Of a DNA stretch of 64,000 bases, positions 25,045 through 33,296 are shown in pieces. Each line of letters starts with the position of its first letter. Within the stretch, counting starts at the first letter, position 1. Made by a program: the position numbers and the translations under genes. Source of the stretch: Acidobacteriota bacterium. GTDB lineage: Bacteria; Acidobacteriota; Terriglobia; Acidiferrales; UBA7541. The stretch covers positions 62,001-126,000 of the forward strand of contig JABCZJ010000007.1 of the NCBI GenBank assembly GCA_013289715.1. Reading direction: 5' to 3'. The notes below the pieces were generated by a model that was not told the DNA's origin, did no database searches, and worked only from the letters and a program-made list of their open reading frames with translations.

Positions 25045-25782
25045 TTAGCCTCCGCGGCGGGCTGTGCGGGTTAGCATCGGAGAAGAGTCGCGGACTTCGC
25101 CGGAAATATTGGCTTGCAGTGATGCGGAGGAGCCAGCCGGCAGTCCGGTTGGCTGTGATCCGGGGCGTGCGGGAGTGCGTGGCAGTGGGACTGGTGCGCG
25201 AGTTTCCTCCTTCGTTTGCTGCCAGGTGCGCATGATGCGGTGGATCACGGTTATGTTGGGGCCGATCGCGAGAATCCAGAGCACGACGTCCATGCGATTC
25301 ACGAGCGCGCCCAAAATCATCAGCACCAAGCGCTCAGGGCGTTCCCAAAATCCAACTTCAGCAGAGGGCACGAGCGATTCCGCGCGAGCTTTCGCGTAGC
25401 TGACCATCACCGAGCCGGCCATCGCGGCGCCAGCGAGCATAGCGTAGCCGAAGCGATTCACGTGCGAGTAATAGACCAGCAGGCCGAGGAAGAGAATGAG
25501 ATCGGCGTAGCGGTCGAAAATCGAATCGAGAAAACCGCCGAACATCGAGACCCGGCCTTGGCGGCGCGCGACGGGGCCATCGAGCAGATCGCAGAGGCCG
25601 GCGAGAATCATCATGCCGCCTGCGGCGGCGAAACGCCCGGCAGCGAAAAGAATTCCGGCCCAGAAATTCAGAATCAGCGCGGACCAGGTGATGACGTTGG
25701 GAGGGATACCGGTAGCTGCAACCAGGGCTGCAAGACGTTCGATGGGCCAGACCAGGAGCCGGCCGATGGTGCGCGTCAGCAT
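25045..25782 (-). CDS. CDP-alcohol phosphatidyltransferase-family protein
   Basis: The 245-residue integral membrane protein has the diagnostic DG..AR...G...D...D signature in DLLDGPVARRQGRVSMFGG and then FLDSIFDRYAD. It joins a CDP-activated lipid to an alcohol such as glycerol phosphate, inositol phosphate or another head group. Several hydrophobic helices surround the motif, and the C-terminal 60 residues are Pro/Arg-rich and probably cytosolic. The head-group acceptor cannot be named. The GreA gene lies 17 bases upstream on the same strand, so the two are likely co-transcribed. Confidence 0.9.
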   Translation of the reverse strand: MLTRTIGRLLVWPIERLAALVAATGIPPNVITWSALILNFWAGILFAAGRFAAAGGMMILAGLCDLLDGPVARRQGRVSMFGGFLDSIFDRYADLILFLGLLVYYSHVNRFGYAMLAGAAMAGSVMVSYAKARAESLVPSAEVGFWERPERLVLMILGALVNRMDVVLWILAIGPNITVIHRIMRTWQQTKEETRAPVPLPRTPARPGSQPTGLPAGSSASLQANISGEVRDSSPMLTRTARRGG

Positions 25783-25799
25783 GAAATAAGTTTCACCTG

Positions 25800-26279
25800 C
25801 TATTCCTCGTCGTAAATCGTGAAGAGTTGCACGACCTCGTAATCTTTCAGGCCGGCCGGAGTGGTGACTTGCACTTCGTCACCAACTTTTTTGCCGAGCA
25901 GGGCGCGGCCGATGGGCGAGCTGGTGGAGATCAGGCCTTTGGCGGCGTCGGCCTCTTCGACAGTCACCAGTTTGTACTCGATTTTAGAGCGCTTCGCAAC
26001 GTCCAAAACGGTGATGCGTGAGCCGTAGGCAGCGCGGTCTTTCGGAAGATTGCTGAGATTGAGCATGGAGAGGTCCGCCATGCGTTGATGAAGTTGGCCG
26101 AGCCGGGCGGAGACGAAAGATTGGCGCTCCTTGGCGTACTTGTATTCGGCATTTTCCTTCAGATCGCCGTGGGCGCGCGCGACGCTGATTTCTTTGGGCA
26201 GGTCGGTGTGCAGCTCATGCTCGAGCAGGGCGATTTCGTCAGTGAGCTTCTTTTTAATTTTTTCGGCTAGATCAACCAT
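25800..26279 (-). CDS. greA: Transcription elongation factor GreA
   Basis: The 159-residue protein stimulates transcript cleavage by backtracked RNA polymerase. The N-terminal coiled coil includes the signature ARAHGDLKENAEYKYAKERQ with the acidic tip residues D and E. The C-terminal FKBP-like domain includes VDEADAAKGLISTSSPIGRALLGKKVGDEV-type sequence (visible as STSSPIGRALLGKKVGDEV). The length is that of E. coli GreA. A perfect TATAAT -10 lies 71 bases upstream of the start. No strong ribosome site is visible. Confidence 0.93.
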   Translation of the reverse strand: MVDLAEKIKKKLTDEIALLEHELHTDLPKEISVARAHGDLKENAEYKYAKERQSFVSARLGQLHQRMADLSMLNLSNLPKDRAAYGSRITVLDVAKRSKIEYKLVTVEEADAAKGLISTSSPIGRALLGKKVGDEVQVTTPAGLKDYEVVQLFTIYDEE

Positions 26280-26349
26280 TTTTCAGGGCGCCTGGAGGGG
26301 TTCGATTTAGCGGGCTCGATCCCACTCTGCTTGGTACGTTAACCCAAGG

Positions 26350-26379
26350 ATTATAGAAGATTTGCAAGGGACTCGGCAA
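26350..26379 (-). promoter_or_regulatory. Candidate promoter for greA
   Basis: On the minus strand TTGCCG (26379-26374) and TATAAT (26355-26350) are 18 bases apart. The -10 is perfect and the -35 matches four of six positions. The predicted leader is about 65 bases. Confidence 0.45.
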
Positions 26380-26471
26380 ATTAGATGGTTTGGGGGTGGA
26401 TTGGATACAGGCGAACTGTGCTGGTGGCGGAGGAATTCGAAGGCACCACTGATGAACGCAGATGAAGGCTA

Positions 26472-26500
26472 AGGCAGGGGAAACCGCGGAGGCGCAGAGG
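26472..26500 (+). repeat. AACCGCGGAGGCGCAGAGGG intergenic repeat (family 3, short copy)
   Basis: A short copy of the purine-rich GCGGAGGCGCAGAGG block lies just beyond the stop codon of the MFS gene, between it and greA. Confidence 0.45.
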
Positions 26501-26503
26501 GTG

Positions 26504-27853
26504 TTAGCGGCCGAGGCTGTCTTGGATTACAGCGTTTACCGGGGGGAGGATGCCCAGGTTTCTGTAGATGGGGCGGATTAATTTGCGGATGGCTGGGAGG
26601 CGGCCCGCGAACCAGGCGGCGCCTGCGATGCAGCAGGCGCCGCTGACCATGACCGTGCGAGGGGCGCCGATGGCGTGGGCTAGCGTGCCGGCTAGCAGGC
26701 TGCCGAAGGGCGCCATGCCTACGAAGGCGACTGTGTAAAAGCTCATCACGCGGCCGCGTTTACTTTCTTCGACGATGGTTTGGATGATGGTGTTGCTGGC
26801 GGCCATCTGCTGCATCAGTCCGAAGCCGCAGACCAGCATCATCAGCAGCGAAAGCCAGAGAGTGTGGGACATTCCGAAGAAGATCAGGCCGGCACCGAAG
26901 GCTGCGGTGGAGAGCGGGATCATTTTGCCTAGGCCGAGGACGGTTTTCCTTACTGCTAGAGAAATTGCCGAAACTAATGCACCTACGCCTACCGCGCCCA
27001 TCAGAAAACCCAGGGTGTGCGGGCCGCCGCGCAGAATCGTTCCGGCGAATACGGGCATTAGCACGGTGAAGGGCCAGCCGAGCAAGCTTACTGCCGCGAA
27101 GAGGAGCAGGATGGTGCGGATGGGCGCGAAGCCTGAGACGTACGTCCAGCCTTCTTTCAATTGCATGAGGACGGAATCGGTGGTGCGTTTTATCGCGGCG
27201 GAATTCAGATGCATGGCGTAGAGCGAGGCGATGACGGCTAGGTAGCTGATGCCGTCAACCAGGAAGCAGTAGCCTTCGCTGGAGATGGCTATGACCATGC
27301 CGGCGAGCGACGGGCCGACGAGGCGCGCCATGTTGACCATGGAGGAATTCAGCGCGATGGCGTTGCCGAGGTCTTGTTTGTCTTCGACCATTTCTACGAG
27401 GAAGGCTTGGCGGCCGGGCATGTCGAATGCGTTGATGGTTCCTTGAAAGGCGCTGAGCCAGATGATTTCGTGAATGGTGATGCGGTGGCTGAGGGCGAGT
27501 GCGGCTAGCGCGAAGGATTGCAGCATGGCTAGCGCTTGCGTGACGAGCAGAACGTTGCGGCGATTGAGGCGGTCAACCCAGACTCCGGCGAACGGGGCGA
27601 AGAGGAAGGTGGGGATTTGTCCGGCGAAACCGACTACGCCGAGCAGGAAAGCGGAGCCGGTGAGGCGATAGACGAGCCAGCTGGTGGCTAGGCGCGTCAT
27701 CCAGGTGCCCATCAGGGAGATGCTTTGTCCGCCGAAGTAGAGGCGGAAATTTCTGTGGCGAAGGGCGCGCCAGGCGTAGGAGATGCCCGCGAGTTTGCGT
27801 GGCGGAGGATTGGTGGGAGGGGCCTGAGCGCTCACAGGATTCCATTTTGACAT
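26504..27853 (-). CDS. MFS transporter of the MFS_3 / EntS-like group
   Basis: The 449-residue protein has 12 predicted helices. Its N-terminal ALRHRNFRLYFGGQSISLMGTWM, LLGVVGFAGQIPTFLFAPFAGVWVDR and the MFS motif WVDRLNRRNVLL are typical of the DUF894/EntS-like group of proton-driven exporters of siderophores or drugs. The substrate is unknown. Upstream of its start begins the proposed island: the att-like repeat is about 90 bases beyond. It is the last backbone gene before that junction. Confidence 0.88.
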   Translation of the reverse strand: MSKWNPVSAQAPPTNPPPRKLAGISYAWRALRHRNFRLYFGGQSISLMGTWMTRLATSWLVYRLTGSAFLLGVVGFAGQIPTFLFAPFAGVWVDRLNRRNVLLVTQALAMLQSFALAALALSHRITIHEIIWLSAFQGTINAFDMPGRQAFLVEMVEDKQDLGNAIALNSSMVNMARLVGPSLAGMVIAISSEGYCFLVDGISYLAVIASLYAMHLNSAAIKRTTDSVLMQLKEGWTYVSGFAPIRTILLLFAAVSLLGWPFTVLMPVFAGTILRGGPHTLGFLMGAVGVGALVSAISLAVRKTVLGLGKMIPLSTAAFGAGLIFFGMSHTLWLSLLMMLVCGFGLMQQMAASNTIIQTIVEESKRGRVMSFYTVAFVGMAPFGSLLAGTLAHAIGAPRTVMVSGACCIAGAAWFAGRLPAIRKLIRPIYRNLGILPPVNAVIQDSLGR

Positions 27854-27943
27854 TTATGGTGCGGGGGGCGGGGAGCAAAGTTTGGGGAGTTGTGATCTTG
27901 ATCGGATGATCTTGATTCGTGGAAGCATGGATGATTTGCTGAA

Positions 27944-27957
27944 GTGGCGGAGAGGGG
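27944..27957 (+). repeat. Left attachment-like repeat (copy of the tRNA-Ser 3' end)
   Basis: GTGGCGGAGAGGGG is identical to 37280-37293, which covers the CCA end and acceptor arm of tRNA-Ser (on the complementary strand) in the same orientation. It lies between the MFS gene and the first island gene, as expected for the far attachment site of a tRNA-integrated element. Confidence 0.5.
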
Positions 27958-28278
27958 TTTTATCTCACCCATGAACGATACGTCGTGGAATTTTCAGAAG
28001 TTCACCTTATTCATGAACGAAGTGTTCGCCGAACTAGGGAAGGCTATCTAACGTCTGCCTGTTCCAATTTCTCGAATGAACACCATCGATGGTTGCTGTC
28101 CTACACGCGCCATGTTTTTGGGGAAGGGGTTCAGGACGTCCTAACGGAGCTCTATCGGTGTGACCCCGAGAGACTCTGGGGAGAGGTTGCACAGCAGTTG
28201 CTTGAATGGAGCCGAAAGGTCTTAGAATTAGCCCAAGGTCGGATGGCTCGCGGCCTACGATCTGAAACGGAGGACACG

Positions 28279-28644
28279 ATGTCCAACAGCATATCGACTT
28301 TGCTGCTTCGTAATCTGAGCGACGTATTTGGCGAAAATGACCCCGTGCGTCGTCGCACTGCAATCGATGAGATCTTTCACGAAGACGCCGCATTCTATGA
28401 TCCAAAAAGCGGTATATTTCGTGGCCGTGACGAGATTGATCGTATCGCTGGTGTGATAAAAGCAACACATCCAGATTTCAAATATCAGCCCCTCTTCCCT
28501 CCCGAGGAATTAGGTGATGCCGGACGGGTTCGATGGGTATCTGGCACTCCCGGCAAAGCACCAGCTTACGCGGGAACCGATTTTATCGTCGCCCGGGGCG
28601 GTCGCATTGCCTCGCTCTATCTCTTTTTCGACGATCTTCCTTGA
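28279..28644 (+). CDS. SnoaL-like / NTF2-fold protein
   Basis: The 121-residue protein begins [20 protein letters not shown] and contains [33 protein letters not shown] and a final [18 protein letters not shown]. This is the SnoaL-2/NTF2-like cone fold used by small isomerases, dehydratases and ligand binders. GGAGG lies five bases before the chosen ATG. The frame is open 98 codons upstream but that part lacks domain similarity. It is the first gene inside the proposed left end of the island. Confidence 0.75.
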   Translation: MSNSISTLLLRNLSDVFGENDPVRRRTAIDEIFHEDAAFYDPKSGIFRGRDEIDRIAGVIKATHPDFKYQPLFPPEELGDAGRVRWVSGTPGKAPAYAGTDFIVARGGRIASLYLFFDDLP

Positions 28645-28650
28645 GGCAAA

Positions 28651-28830
28651 ATGGGCGACCTCGATGAGCTCGAATGCTTTGTTAAATCCTACGCGAGCGA
28701 AAAACTAGCGTTTTTCGCTCGCGCTGGTGATATCAGTAAAACGGTTGAATCTCGGACCTCGCGGGTCCGAATTGAGTGGGGGTTCTTAGCCCGCCCCCGT
28801 GGGTTTCATTCGCCGACAGATTTCCGATGA
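28651..28830 (+). CDS. Very small hypothetical protein downstream of the SnoaL-like gene
   Basis: An ATG six bases past the SnoaL stop opens a 59-residue frame beginning [20 protein letters not shown], with GAGG just before it. No family is recognised. The long hairpin at 28692-28723 lies inside it, so the frame could equally be chance. Confidence 0.25.
   Translation: MGDLDELECFVKSYASEKLAFFARAGDISKTVESRTSRVRIEWGFLARPRGFHSPTDFR
28692..28723. repeat. Perfect 14-bp inverted repeat with 4-base loop
   Basis: CGCGAGCGAAAAAC (28692-28705) and GTTTTTCGCTCGCG (28710-28723) are perfectly complementary around TAGC. The A and T tracts are inside the stem, unlike a classic terminator, although it would be a strong hairpin in either strand. 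It follows the SnoaL gene by 48 bases and may end its transcript or be a protein-binding site. Confidence 0.6.
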
Positions 28831-29180
28831 CCGCACGTCCATCTAAAACGCGGCGGATGGCGAAAACGGACCGGAAGCGGCGTGTTACGCGGCTATATCA
28901 CTTCACTGATTGACGCAACCTTCCGTCGAAAGTAGGACTCGGCGGTCTACCTCAGCGGTGCGGACGCGCCGCGAGAATCGGGGGGATAGCGCCGTTTAGC
29001 TCGAATTCAGCTCGAAAAAAGTGCGATCCGAGGGAAATAGGGAGAGTGCGGAGACTCTATGTGAATCCCGCTTCGTGAAGGAAACTGGACGACCCAAGAG
29101 CGATTGGCCGCACTGAGAACTCGCGCCGTCTCGGGTGCCTTCCACAACCTCGGCCTCGCAATCGCGCAAACAGTTGATGT
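28831..29180. other. 350-base island gap, no gene seen
   Basis: The stretch lies between the SnoaL region and the end of the Crp/Fnr gene. No frame with good codon bias, tRNA or family repeat was recognised. Short G+C hairpins such as CGGACC...GGTCCG lie just to its left. Confidence 0.35.
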
Positions 29181-29873
29181 TTAATCGTGCAGGATGACGC
29201 TCAGAAGTGAGGTGTCGATCTGAAGAACGCCGTTGTACTTGATGAAACCGAGCTTCCGGAATTTGTTCATGAAAAAATTCACGCGTGAGCGCGTGGTGCC
29301 CACCATTTCCGCCAGCGTTTCCTGGGGGATCTTCGGTAAGACTCTTTGCGGTTTATCCTGCGTTCCGTAGCGAGCCAACAGCAACAGCGTTCGAGCCAGA
29401 CGCTTCTCGCTGGAGTTAAAAAGCTGATTGACCAGGTCCTCTTCGATCCGGATGTTGCGCGAAAGCATGTAGGTGATAAAGCGGTCGGAAAATGCATGTT
29501 CGTCGTGCAGGACGCGGATCATTTCCTGCTTTTCGATGGCCAGCGCCGTGGTGGCCGCAATCGCAGTCGCCGTCCCTACGCGGATCGGCTGACCGGCCAG
29601 GCATCCTTCGCCGAAAAAATCTCCCGGTCCCAAGACCGCCACCACCGCTTCCTTGCCAGCTTCATTGACGACGGAGAGTCTCACGCCGCCTTTTTGGATG
29701 TACAACACCTCCTCGGCGGGATCGCCCTGCGAGAAGATCGTTTCCTTATTCTCAAACTCCGTAACTTTGCGGGCTACGCCGGCCGAATCGAGAAAAACTT
29801 GGGGATCGAATGCGCGCTTCTGCGCGGATTTTATTTTGGAACGAATCTTGGCTGAAGTCCTGAGTGTTTGCAT
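29181..29873 (-). CDS. Crp/Fnr-family transcriptional regulator
   Basis: The 230-residue protein has an N-terminal cyclic-nucleotide-binding-type barrel (FSQGDPAEEVLYIQKGGVRL, VLGPGDFFGEGCLAGQPIRVGTATA), a dimer helix (AFSDRFITYMLSRNIRIEEDLVNQL) and a C-terminal winged helix (IPQETLAEMVGTTRSRVNFFMNKFRKLGFI). The effector could be a cyclic nucleotide; no Fnr-type N-terminal Cys cluster is seen. The start chosen is the ATG 28 codons inside the longest frame, at MQTLRTSAKIRSKI. It may regulate island or host genes. Confidence 0.9.
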   Translation of the reverse strand: MQTLRTSAKIRSKIKSAQKRAFDPQVFLDSAGVARKVTEFENKETIFSQGDPAEEVLYIQKGGVRLSVVNEAGKEAVVAVLGPGDFFGEGCLAGQPIRVGTATAIAATTALAIEKQEMIRVLHDEHAFSDRFITYMLSRNIRIEEDLVNQLFNSSEKRLARTLLLLARYGTQDKPQRVLPKIPQETLAEMVGTTRSRVNFFMNKFRKLGFIKYNGVLQIDTSLLSVILHD

Positions 29874-29896
29874 AACACAAACCCCAATGTAGCAAC

Positions 29897-30109
29897 CTAT
29901 TGCCGCGCGCCCACGGCGGCGACCGACCAATAAAATATCACATTTGCAATCGCACAAACCGCGAACGCCAGCAAAGCTCCGGCCACGATCGCGAGCAGGA
30001 ACCCATCGAACCGCGGGCGTGATTTTGGCACACCCAGCATGTGAGCGGAGAGGTCCGGTTGGAAAATTGAATGCGATGGTTGATGTACGGCACGGGGCAT
30101 GTGGAACAT
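29897..30109 (-). CDS. Small hypothetical protein with a C-terminal membrane helix
   Basis: The 70-residue frame begins MFHMPRAVHQPSHSIFQPDL and ends with one hydrophobic helix (FLLAIVAGALLAFAVCAIANVIFYW). It lies upstream of the Crp/Fnr gene on the same strand. No family or good ribosome site is recognised. Confidence 0.35.
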   Translation of the reverse strand: MFHMPRAVHQPSHSIFQPDLSAHMLGVPKSRPRFDGFLLAIVAGALLAFAVCAIANVIFYWSVAAVGARQ

Positions 30110-30243
30110 ATTACCGCTTGCGTAGATACTAGGAATAGTATGTGCCGTAACGGTACACATCAAAATAGCGACTTCAGTCACGGAGTGTCGGGCCGACGAT
30201 TTACGACGAACAACCACTCAGTGGAGGCAGGTTCCCAACAGAG

Positions 30244-30441
30244 CTAGGGTCTTTCGCTGAAATAGAAACGAAGGTCGCATTCCTCGCAGCGATAAGGTCT
30301 ACGTTTTAAAATTCGCAGCAAGTGGTCGCGGATGGTGCGTCTACGCGACCGGTGAAGGTTTTCGCTTCCGCAGCGTGGACACTTCGGAACAAGGGTGGGC
30401 ACCGAGTTGTCATCCGATCCCCGGAATCTTGAAAGAGGCAT
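30244..30441 (-). CDS. Small zinc-ribbon protein (type A, copy 1)
   Basis: The 65-residue protein contains two Cys knuckles, CPRCGS and CEEC, in the frame CPRCGSENLHRSRRRT...RPYRCEECDLRFYF. The spacing and the RPYRC..C..RFY core match the gene at 32267 elsewhere in this island, so they are paralogues. The basic linker between the knuckles suggests nucleic-acid binding. It lies just downstream of the XRE regulator on the same strand. Confidence 0.7.
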   Translation of the reverse strand: MPLSRFRGSDDNSVPTLVPKCPRCGSENLHRSRRRTIRDHLLRILKRRPYRCEECDLRFYFSERP

Positions 30442-30472
30442 TGGTCCCGCGATCCGGTCGAGGCATCTTTAT

Positions 30473-30835
30473 CTATGCGCGGCTCGCCATCTTCGACGCC
30501 ATGTGAAGCAAAATCCCACGGTCCTTGTCGTTCATCCGCGATAGCAATTTCGCGAAAGCCCACAGCTCGCGCTCCTGTTTCGCGTTAGCGGCACGCCTCG
30601 GAATGAATTCTGCCGGTATATTCGGCTTCTTCACGTGATCCTCATCCGTGAAAAACCGGTACATCGGAATTTCCAACGCTCGGGCCATCTTCTCCAGAGT
30701 GTCCACAGAGGGAACGGTGTGACCGTTCTCGACTCGTGAGATGTAACATCGGAGAAGCCCGGTTCGTTTTTCGATATCGCCCTGGGATAAATTTTTCTGT
30801 GCTCTCAACGCTTTCAATTTTTCGCCGATGACCAT
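30473..30835 (-). CDS. XRE-family helix-turn-helix regulator
   Basis: The 120-residue protein has a Cro/C1-type HTH at residues 5-60 (LKALRAQKNLSQGDIEKRTG, ISRVENGHTVPSVDTLEKMARAL). A C-terminal helical tail (ERELWAFAKLLSRMNDKDRGILLHMASKM) may dimerise. GGAGGA lies about six bases before the ATG. Regulators of this kind commonly control mobile elements; the 32-base gap to the zinc-ribbon gene downstream suggests an operon. Confidence 0.88.
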   Translation of the reverse strand: MVIGEKLKALRAQKNLSQGDIEKRTGLLRCYISRVENGHTVPSVDTLEKMARALEIPMYRFFTDEDHVKKPNIPAEFIPRRAANAKQERELWAFAKLLSRMNDKDRGILLHMASKMASRA

Positions 30836-30841
30836 TCAAAT

Positions 30842-31321
30842 CCTCCGGGCGAGATCATACGCCGGTGGCGCGTGAGCATCAAATAACCGCACCCTTTTGA
30901 CTGAAATTTGCCTCTTACACGGGGAGAACGCCGGGCAAAGCGCTTTCAAGAAACGAGAAATAAGACACCATCACAAATCGCGATCTATTTGTTTGAAAAT
31001 GATTTTTGTCGCGGAGAGCTTTCTCTTTGACTTGCGTTCAGTGGCGAGTTTGGACTCTGCCGCAAGGCTTTCTCTCTCCCACAAAGACATATTGCTCGGA
31101 TAGTCCAAGACGTTGGGGGAGTGTGCATTGATTTTATTCTTTACCATGCAGCAAGCCTGCTATGTTCGGCAAACAGTGCCAGACTGGAAATGGTGTATGC
31201 GAACGCAAGTAATAGACCACGTTTGGAATTCTGAAGAAACCAGGTTCGTGAACCCTTCGCAGGCCAGCACACGCCACGACCACGCATTGGATCAATTAGA
31301 TCGTTCCCAAAAAGAGTGGCA
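30842..31321. other. 480-base island gap, no gene seen
   Basis: This A/T-richer stretch lies upstream of the XRE gene and should contain its promoter. Frames on the plus strand exist but have no ribosome site or protein-like composition, so none is called. Confidence 0.35.
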
Positions 31322-31528
31322 TTACTTTTTCGAAAGCTCGTCATCGAAATGGCTTTCAGCATCCTCACGAGTCAACGGGTTTCGCGCTTTGGACAATACG
31401 ACCGAATAGACGACCTCATTACCTGCGACCTGAGCGGTGATAAACGCCCCCTCGTGCGGCAATCCTAAATAGATGAATTTCACCTTTCTGCCGTCTGCAA
31501 GTGTTTTAATCCACGCTTCGTCTTGCAT
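31322..31528 (-). CDS. Small conserved-looking hypothetical protein
   Basis: The 68-residue protein reads like a compact beta-rich domain (WIKTLADGRKVKFIYLGLPH, GAFITAQVAGNEVVYSVVLS) with an acidic, Lys-ended tail. No family is recognised. AAGAGAT lies upstream of the ATG. It stands alone between two gene-poor stretches. Confidence 0.55.
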   Translation of the reverse strand: MQDEAWIKTLADGRKVKFIYLGLPHEGAFITAQVAGNEVVYSVVLSKARNPLTREDAESHFDDELSKK

Positions 31529-31896
31529 TTCTGTATCTCTTCGGTCTGGACGTGCGTGTCGTAGGTTTACGTTGTTCGCTGCCGCAAACTGCGCCGTCTT
31601 CGGCAGGAATCATACTCGCCAAACGTGATGGTATCAAATCTTGAGCCCGATGAGCGGGTCCGGCGAATGGTGACAGAATGCAGGTGTTAACGAAGGATAG
31701 AATTGAAGGGACCACGACCGAGACTCGAAGCCGATCAACTCGACCGGAATGCTGCGATTATTCTTTCCGCGCGCTTTCCTTCTTACGAAGACGCGCAACG
31801 TGCCGCCCGTGAAGTGGAGCAGGCGAAAGACAAGCGGGCGCCTGCCGACTGTCTCGGTTCCGCTCGCTGAGCGAAGCGTAGCAGCTTCCCGGCGAA
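31529..31896. other. 368-base island gap, no gene seen
   Basis: Overlapping long frames exist on both strands (for example across 31634-32173) but none has a ribosome site or credible composition. They look like by-products of the type B zinc protein gene and random sequence. Confidence 0.3.
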
Positions 31897-32058
31897 TCAA
31901 CTCTTTTCGATGGCCTCGATCGCGACGAGTTTCCGCTCCAGGTGAGTCTCCGAGCGCAGGCCGCCTGAATGCAGCACACAACGCTCCCCGGCAGACACGC
32001 CACACGTAGGACAGGCGACCGACGTTTCCTGTTTGGGCGTGAGTTCTTTCTTTTTCAT
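31897..32058 (-). CDS. Tiny zinc-finger protein (type B, copy 1)
   Basis: The 53-residue protein contains CPTCGVSAGERCVLHSGG followed by H and a basic helix (HLERKLVAIEAIEKS). The C-x2-C...C...GG...H..R pattern resembles small zinc-finger proteins of actinobacteriophages. A second gene with the same plan lies at 33114. Translation could also begin at a GTG eight codons upstream. Confidence 0.55.
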   Translation of the reverse strand: MKKKELTPKQETSVACPTCGVSAGERCVLHSGGLRSETHLERKLVAIEAIEKS

Positions 32059-32266
32059 TCGGCCAGACTGCGACGACACCAACCGAAAAGCTGTACCGTT
32101 TTGAACATTCTTTGGTAGCTATCTGGCCTACAAGCGAGTACGGTCGAAGTGTCTCACTAGCATCCTGCCGCACAACCCTCAGCTCTACGGCTCCCTGCGA
32201 AATCAGACGGCGTTGCTAACTGCGGACGTTCCCTCGAACGAAGATGTAACGCCAGAGGTGTTGAAC

Positions 32267-32458
32267 ATGGCCGAAAAACGAAAGTGTCCAAATTGCGGAA
32301 GCGTTGAGAATTCCTGCCCGCATCGGAATGGTCCACTCGAAAAATATCTCCTCGGGCTTATCGGTGTACGCCCATATCGTTGCCTGAATTGTGGCGTCCG
32401 CTTTTATGCGTACTCGCGCTTCGACGAAGATACTTCAGTGAACAACAAGGCTGCGTGA
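32267..32458 (+). CDS. Small zinc-ribbon protein (type A, copy 2)
   Basis: The 63-residue protein starts MAEKRKCPNCGSVENSCPH and has a second knuckle in RPYRCLNCGVRFYAY. It shares the RPYRC..C..RFY core with the gene at 30244 but has an extra Cys-His pair (SCPHR). AGAGGTG lies eight bases before the chosen ATG. The next gene starts 24 bases downstream on the same strand. Confidence 0.7.
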   Translation: MAEKRKCPNCGSVENSCPHRNGPLEKYLLGLIGVRPYRCLNCGVRFYAYSRFDEDTSVNNKAA

Positions 32459-32482
32459 GCAGTCTTCTCTCAGGAGTCCGAC

Positions 32483-32710
32483 ATGATTGAGAATGACTGG
32501 TGGGAGCTATACCGGGCCGCTGTTCTTGAAATCGACCGAAACAAACTTCGGGATCGCGTAATCGCAGCTGAAAATGCAATTCGGGCCCGTGCATCGCTTG
32601 GTGGACTGGTTTCCAGCGAAGAGCGACTCTCGATACAAGACGCTATGGGTGCTTTGCTTGTCTTGAGGCGAGAGTTGGGGCACAGCCGGGTTGATAACAA
32701 GTTTAAGTGA
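32483..32710 (+). CDS. Small helical hypothetical protein
   Basis: The 75-residue protein (MIENDWWELYRAAVLEIDRN...) is almost entirely helical with heptad-like spacing and ends LRRELGHSRVDNKFK. AGGAG lies seven bases before the ATG. It probably forms an operon with the type A zinc-ribbon gene. No named family is recognised. Confidence 0.6.
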   Translation: MIENDWWELYRAAVLEIDRNKLRDRVIAAENAIRARASLGGLVSSEERLSIQDAMGALLVLRRELGHSRVDNKFK

Positions 32711-32792
32711 AACCTTCTTTTGAGAGCATGCTTATTTCCGTCGTCCTCAAGCAAATATACGACGGGAATTTTCACTGGACATTGCCACCGCT

Positions 32793-33068
32793 TTACGAAT
32801 CCTCAATCTTGAAGTCCAACGGAACGCCTAGCGCTTGTAGTTGCTTAATCCAAGTCAGAGTCGGCAACGACATAACGAGTCGGCTGTCATGCAGCACAAT
32901 AATTCGTTTCTTGGTTGCAAGGGTACCGTCCCTGAGTTGCGTGTCAATGTTTTGAAGTAGATATTCGAAAGCTTTGCTTTGTTGTCCCTCGAACGGACGC
33001 AAGTCCCAAATTTCGCTAACTGAGTCTTCGGTTCGTATGGCTGTCTTGTTGAATTCGTCTTGTGTCAT
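32793..33068 (-). CDS. Hypothetical 91-residue protein
   Basis: The sequence (MTQDEFNKTAIRTEDSVSEI..., then LRDGTLATKKRIIVLHDSRLV and WIKQLQALGVPLDF) reads as a folded alpha/beta domain with good codon bias. No family is recognised. It is the last of three consecutive minus-strand genes (33565, 33296, 33068 starts) that may form an operon. Confidence 0.5.
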   Translation of the reverse strand: MTQDEFNKTAIRTEDSVSEIWDLRPFEGQQSKAFEYLLQNIDTQLRDGTLATKKRIIVLHDSRLVMSLPTLTWIKQLQALGVPLDFKIEDS

Positions 33069-33113
33069 GCCGCGCTCTGCCTCATCCGTGAATGGCGCCT
33101 TTCACTCGCGCCC

Positions 33114-33296
33114 TCATTTGCTTTTCTTCTGCTTGTCAGCCAACGCGGCTGCCTTAATTCTTGCGACGTGGACAGCGGCTAATCCACCTGAAGTCGTGAT
33201 GCAGTCGCGCCCTGGCATCGACATACAAGTGGGACACAAGAGGCTCATTGGACTCGTGGGCGGTAGTTTCGGTATTTCGCCTTTCGAGTTTGGCAT
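33114..33296 (-). CDS. Tiny zinc-finger protein (type B, copy 2)
   Basis: The 60-residue protein contains CPTCMSMPGRDCITTSGG and HVARIKAAALADKQKKSK. It shares the CPTC...G..C...SGG...H..R plan with the gene at 31897. It overlaps the 3' end of the preceding gene by 52 bases, which suggests translational coupling. Confidence 0.55.
   Translation of the reverse strand: MPNSKGEIPKLPPTSPMSLLCPTCMSMPGRDCITTSGGLAAVHVARIKAAALADKQKKSK

Noticed and set aside
28681..28687. GTTAAAT as a possible integron attC end
   Set aside because: The heptamer fits GTTRRRY by chance, but there is no matching RYYYAAC partner at a suitable distance and no integron integrase.
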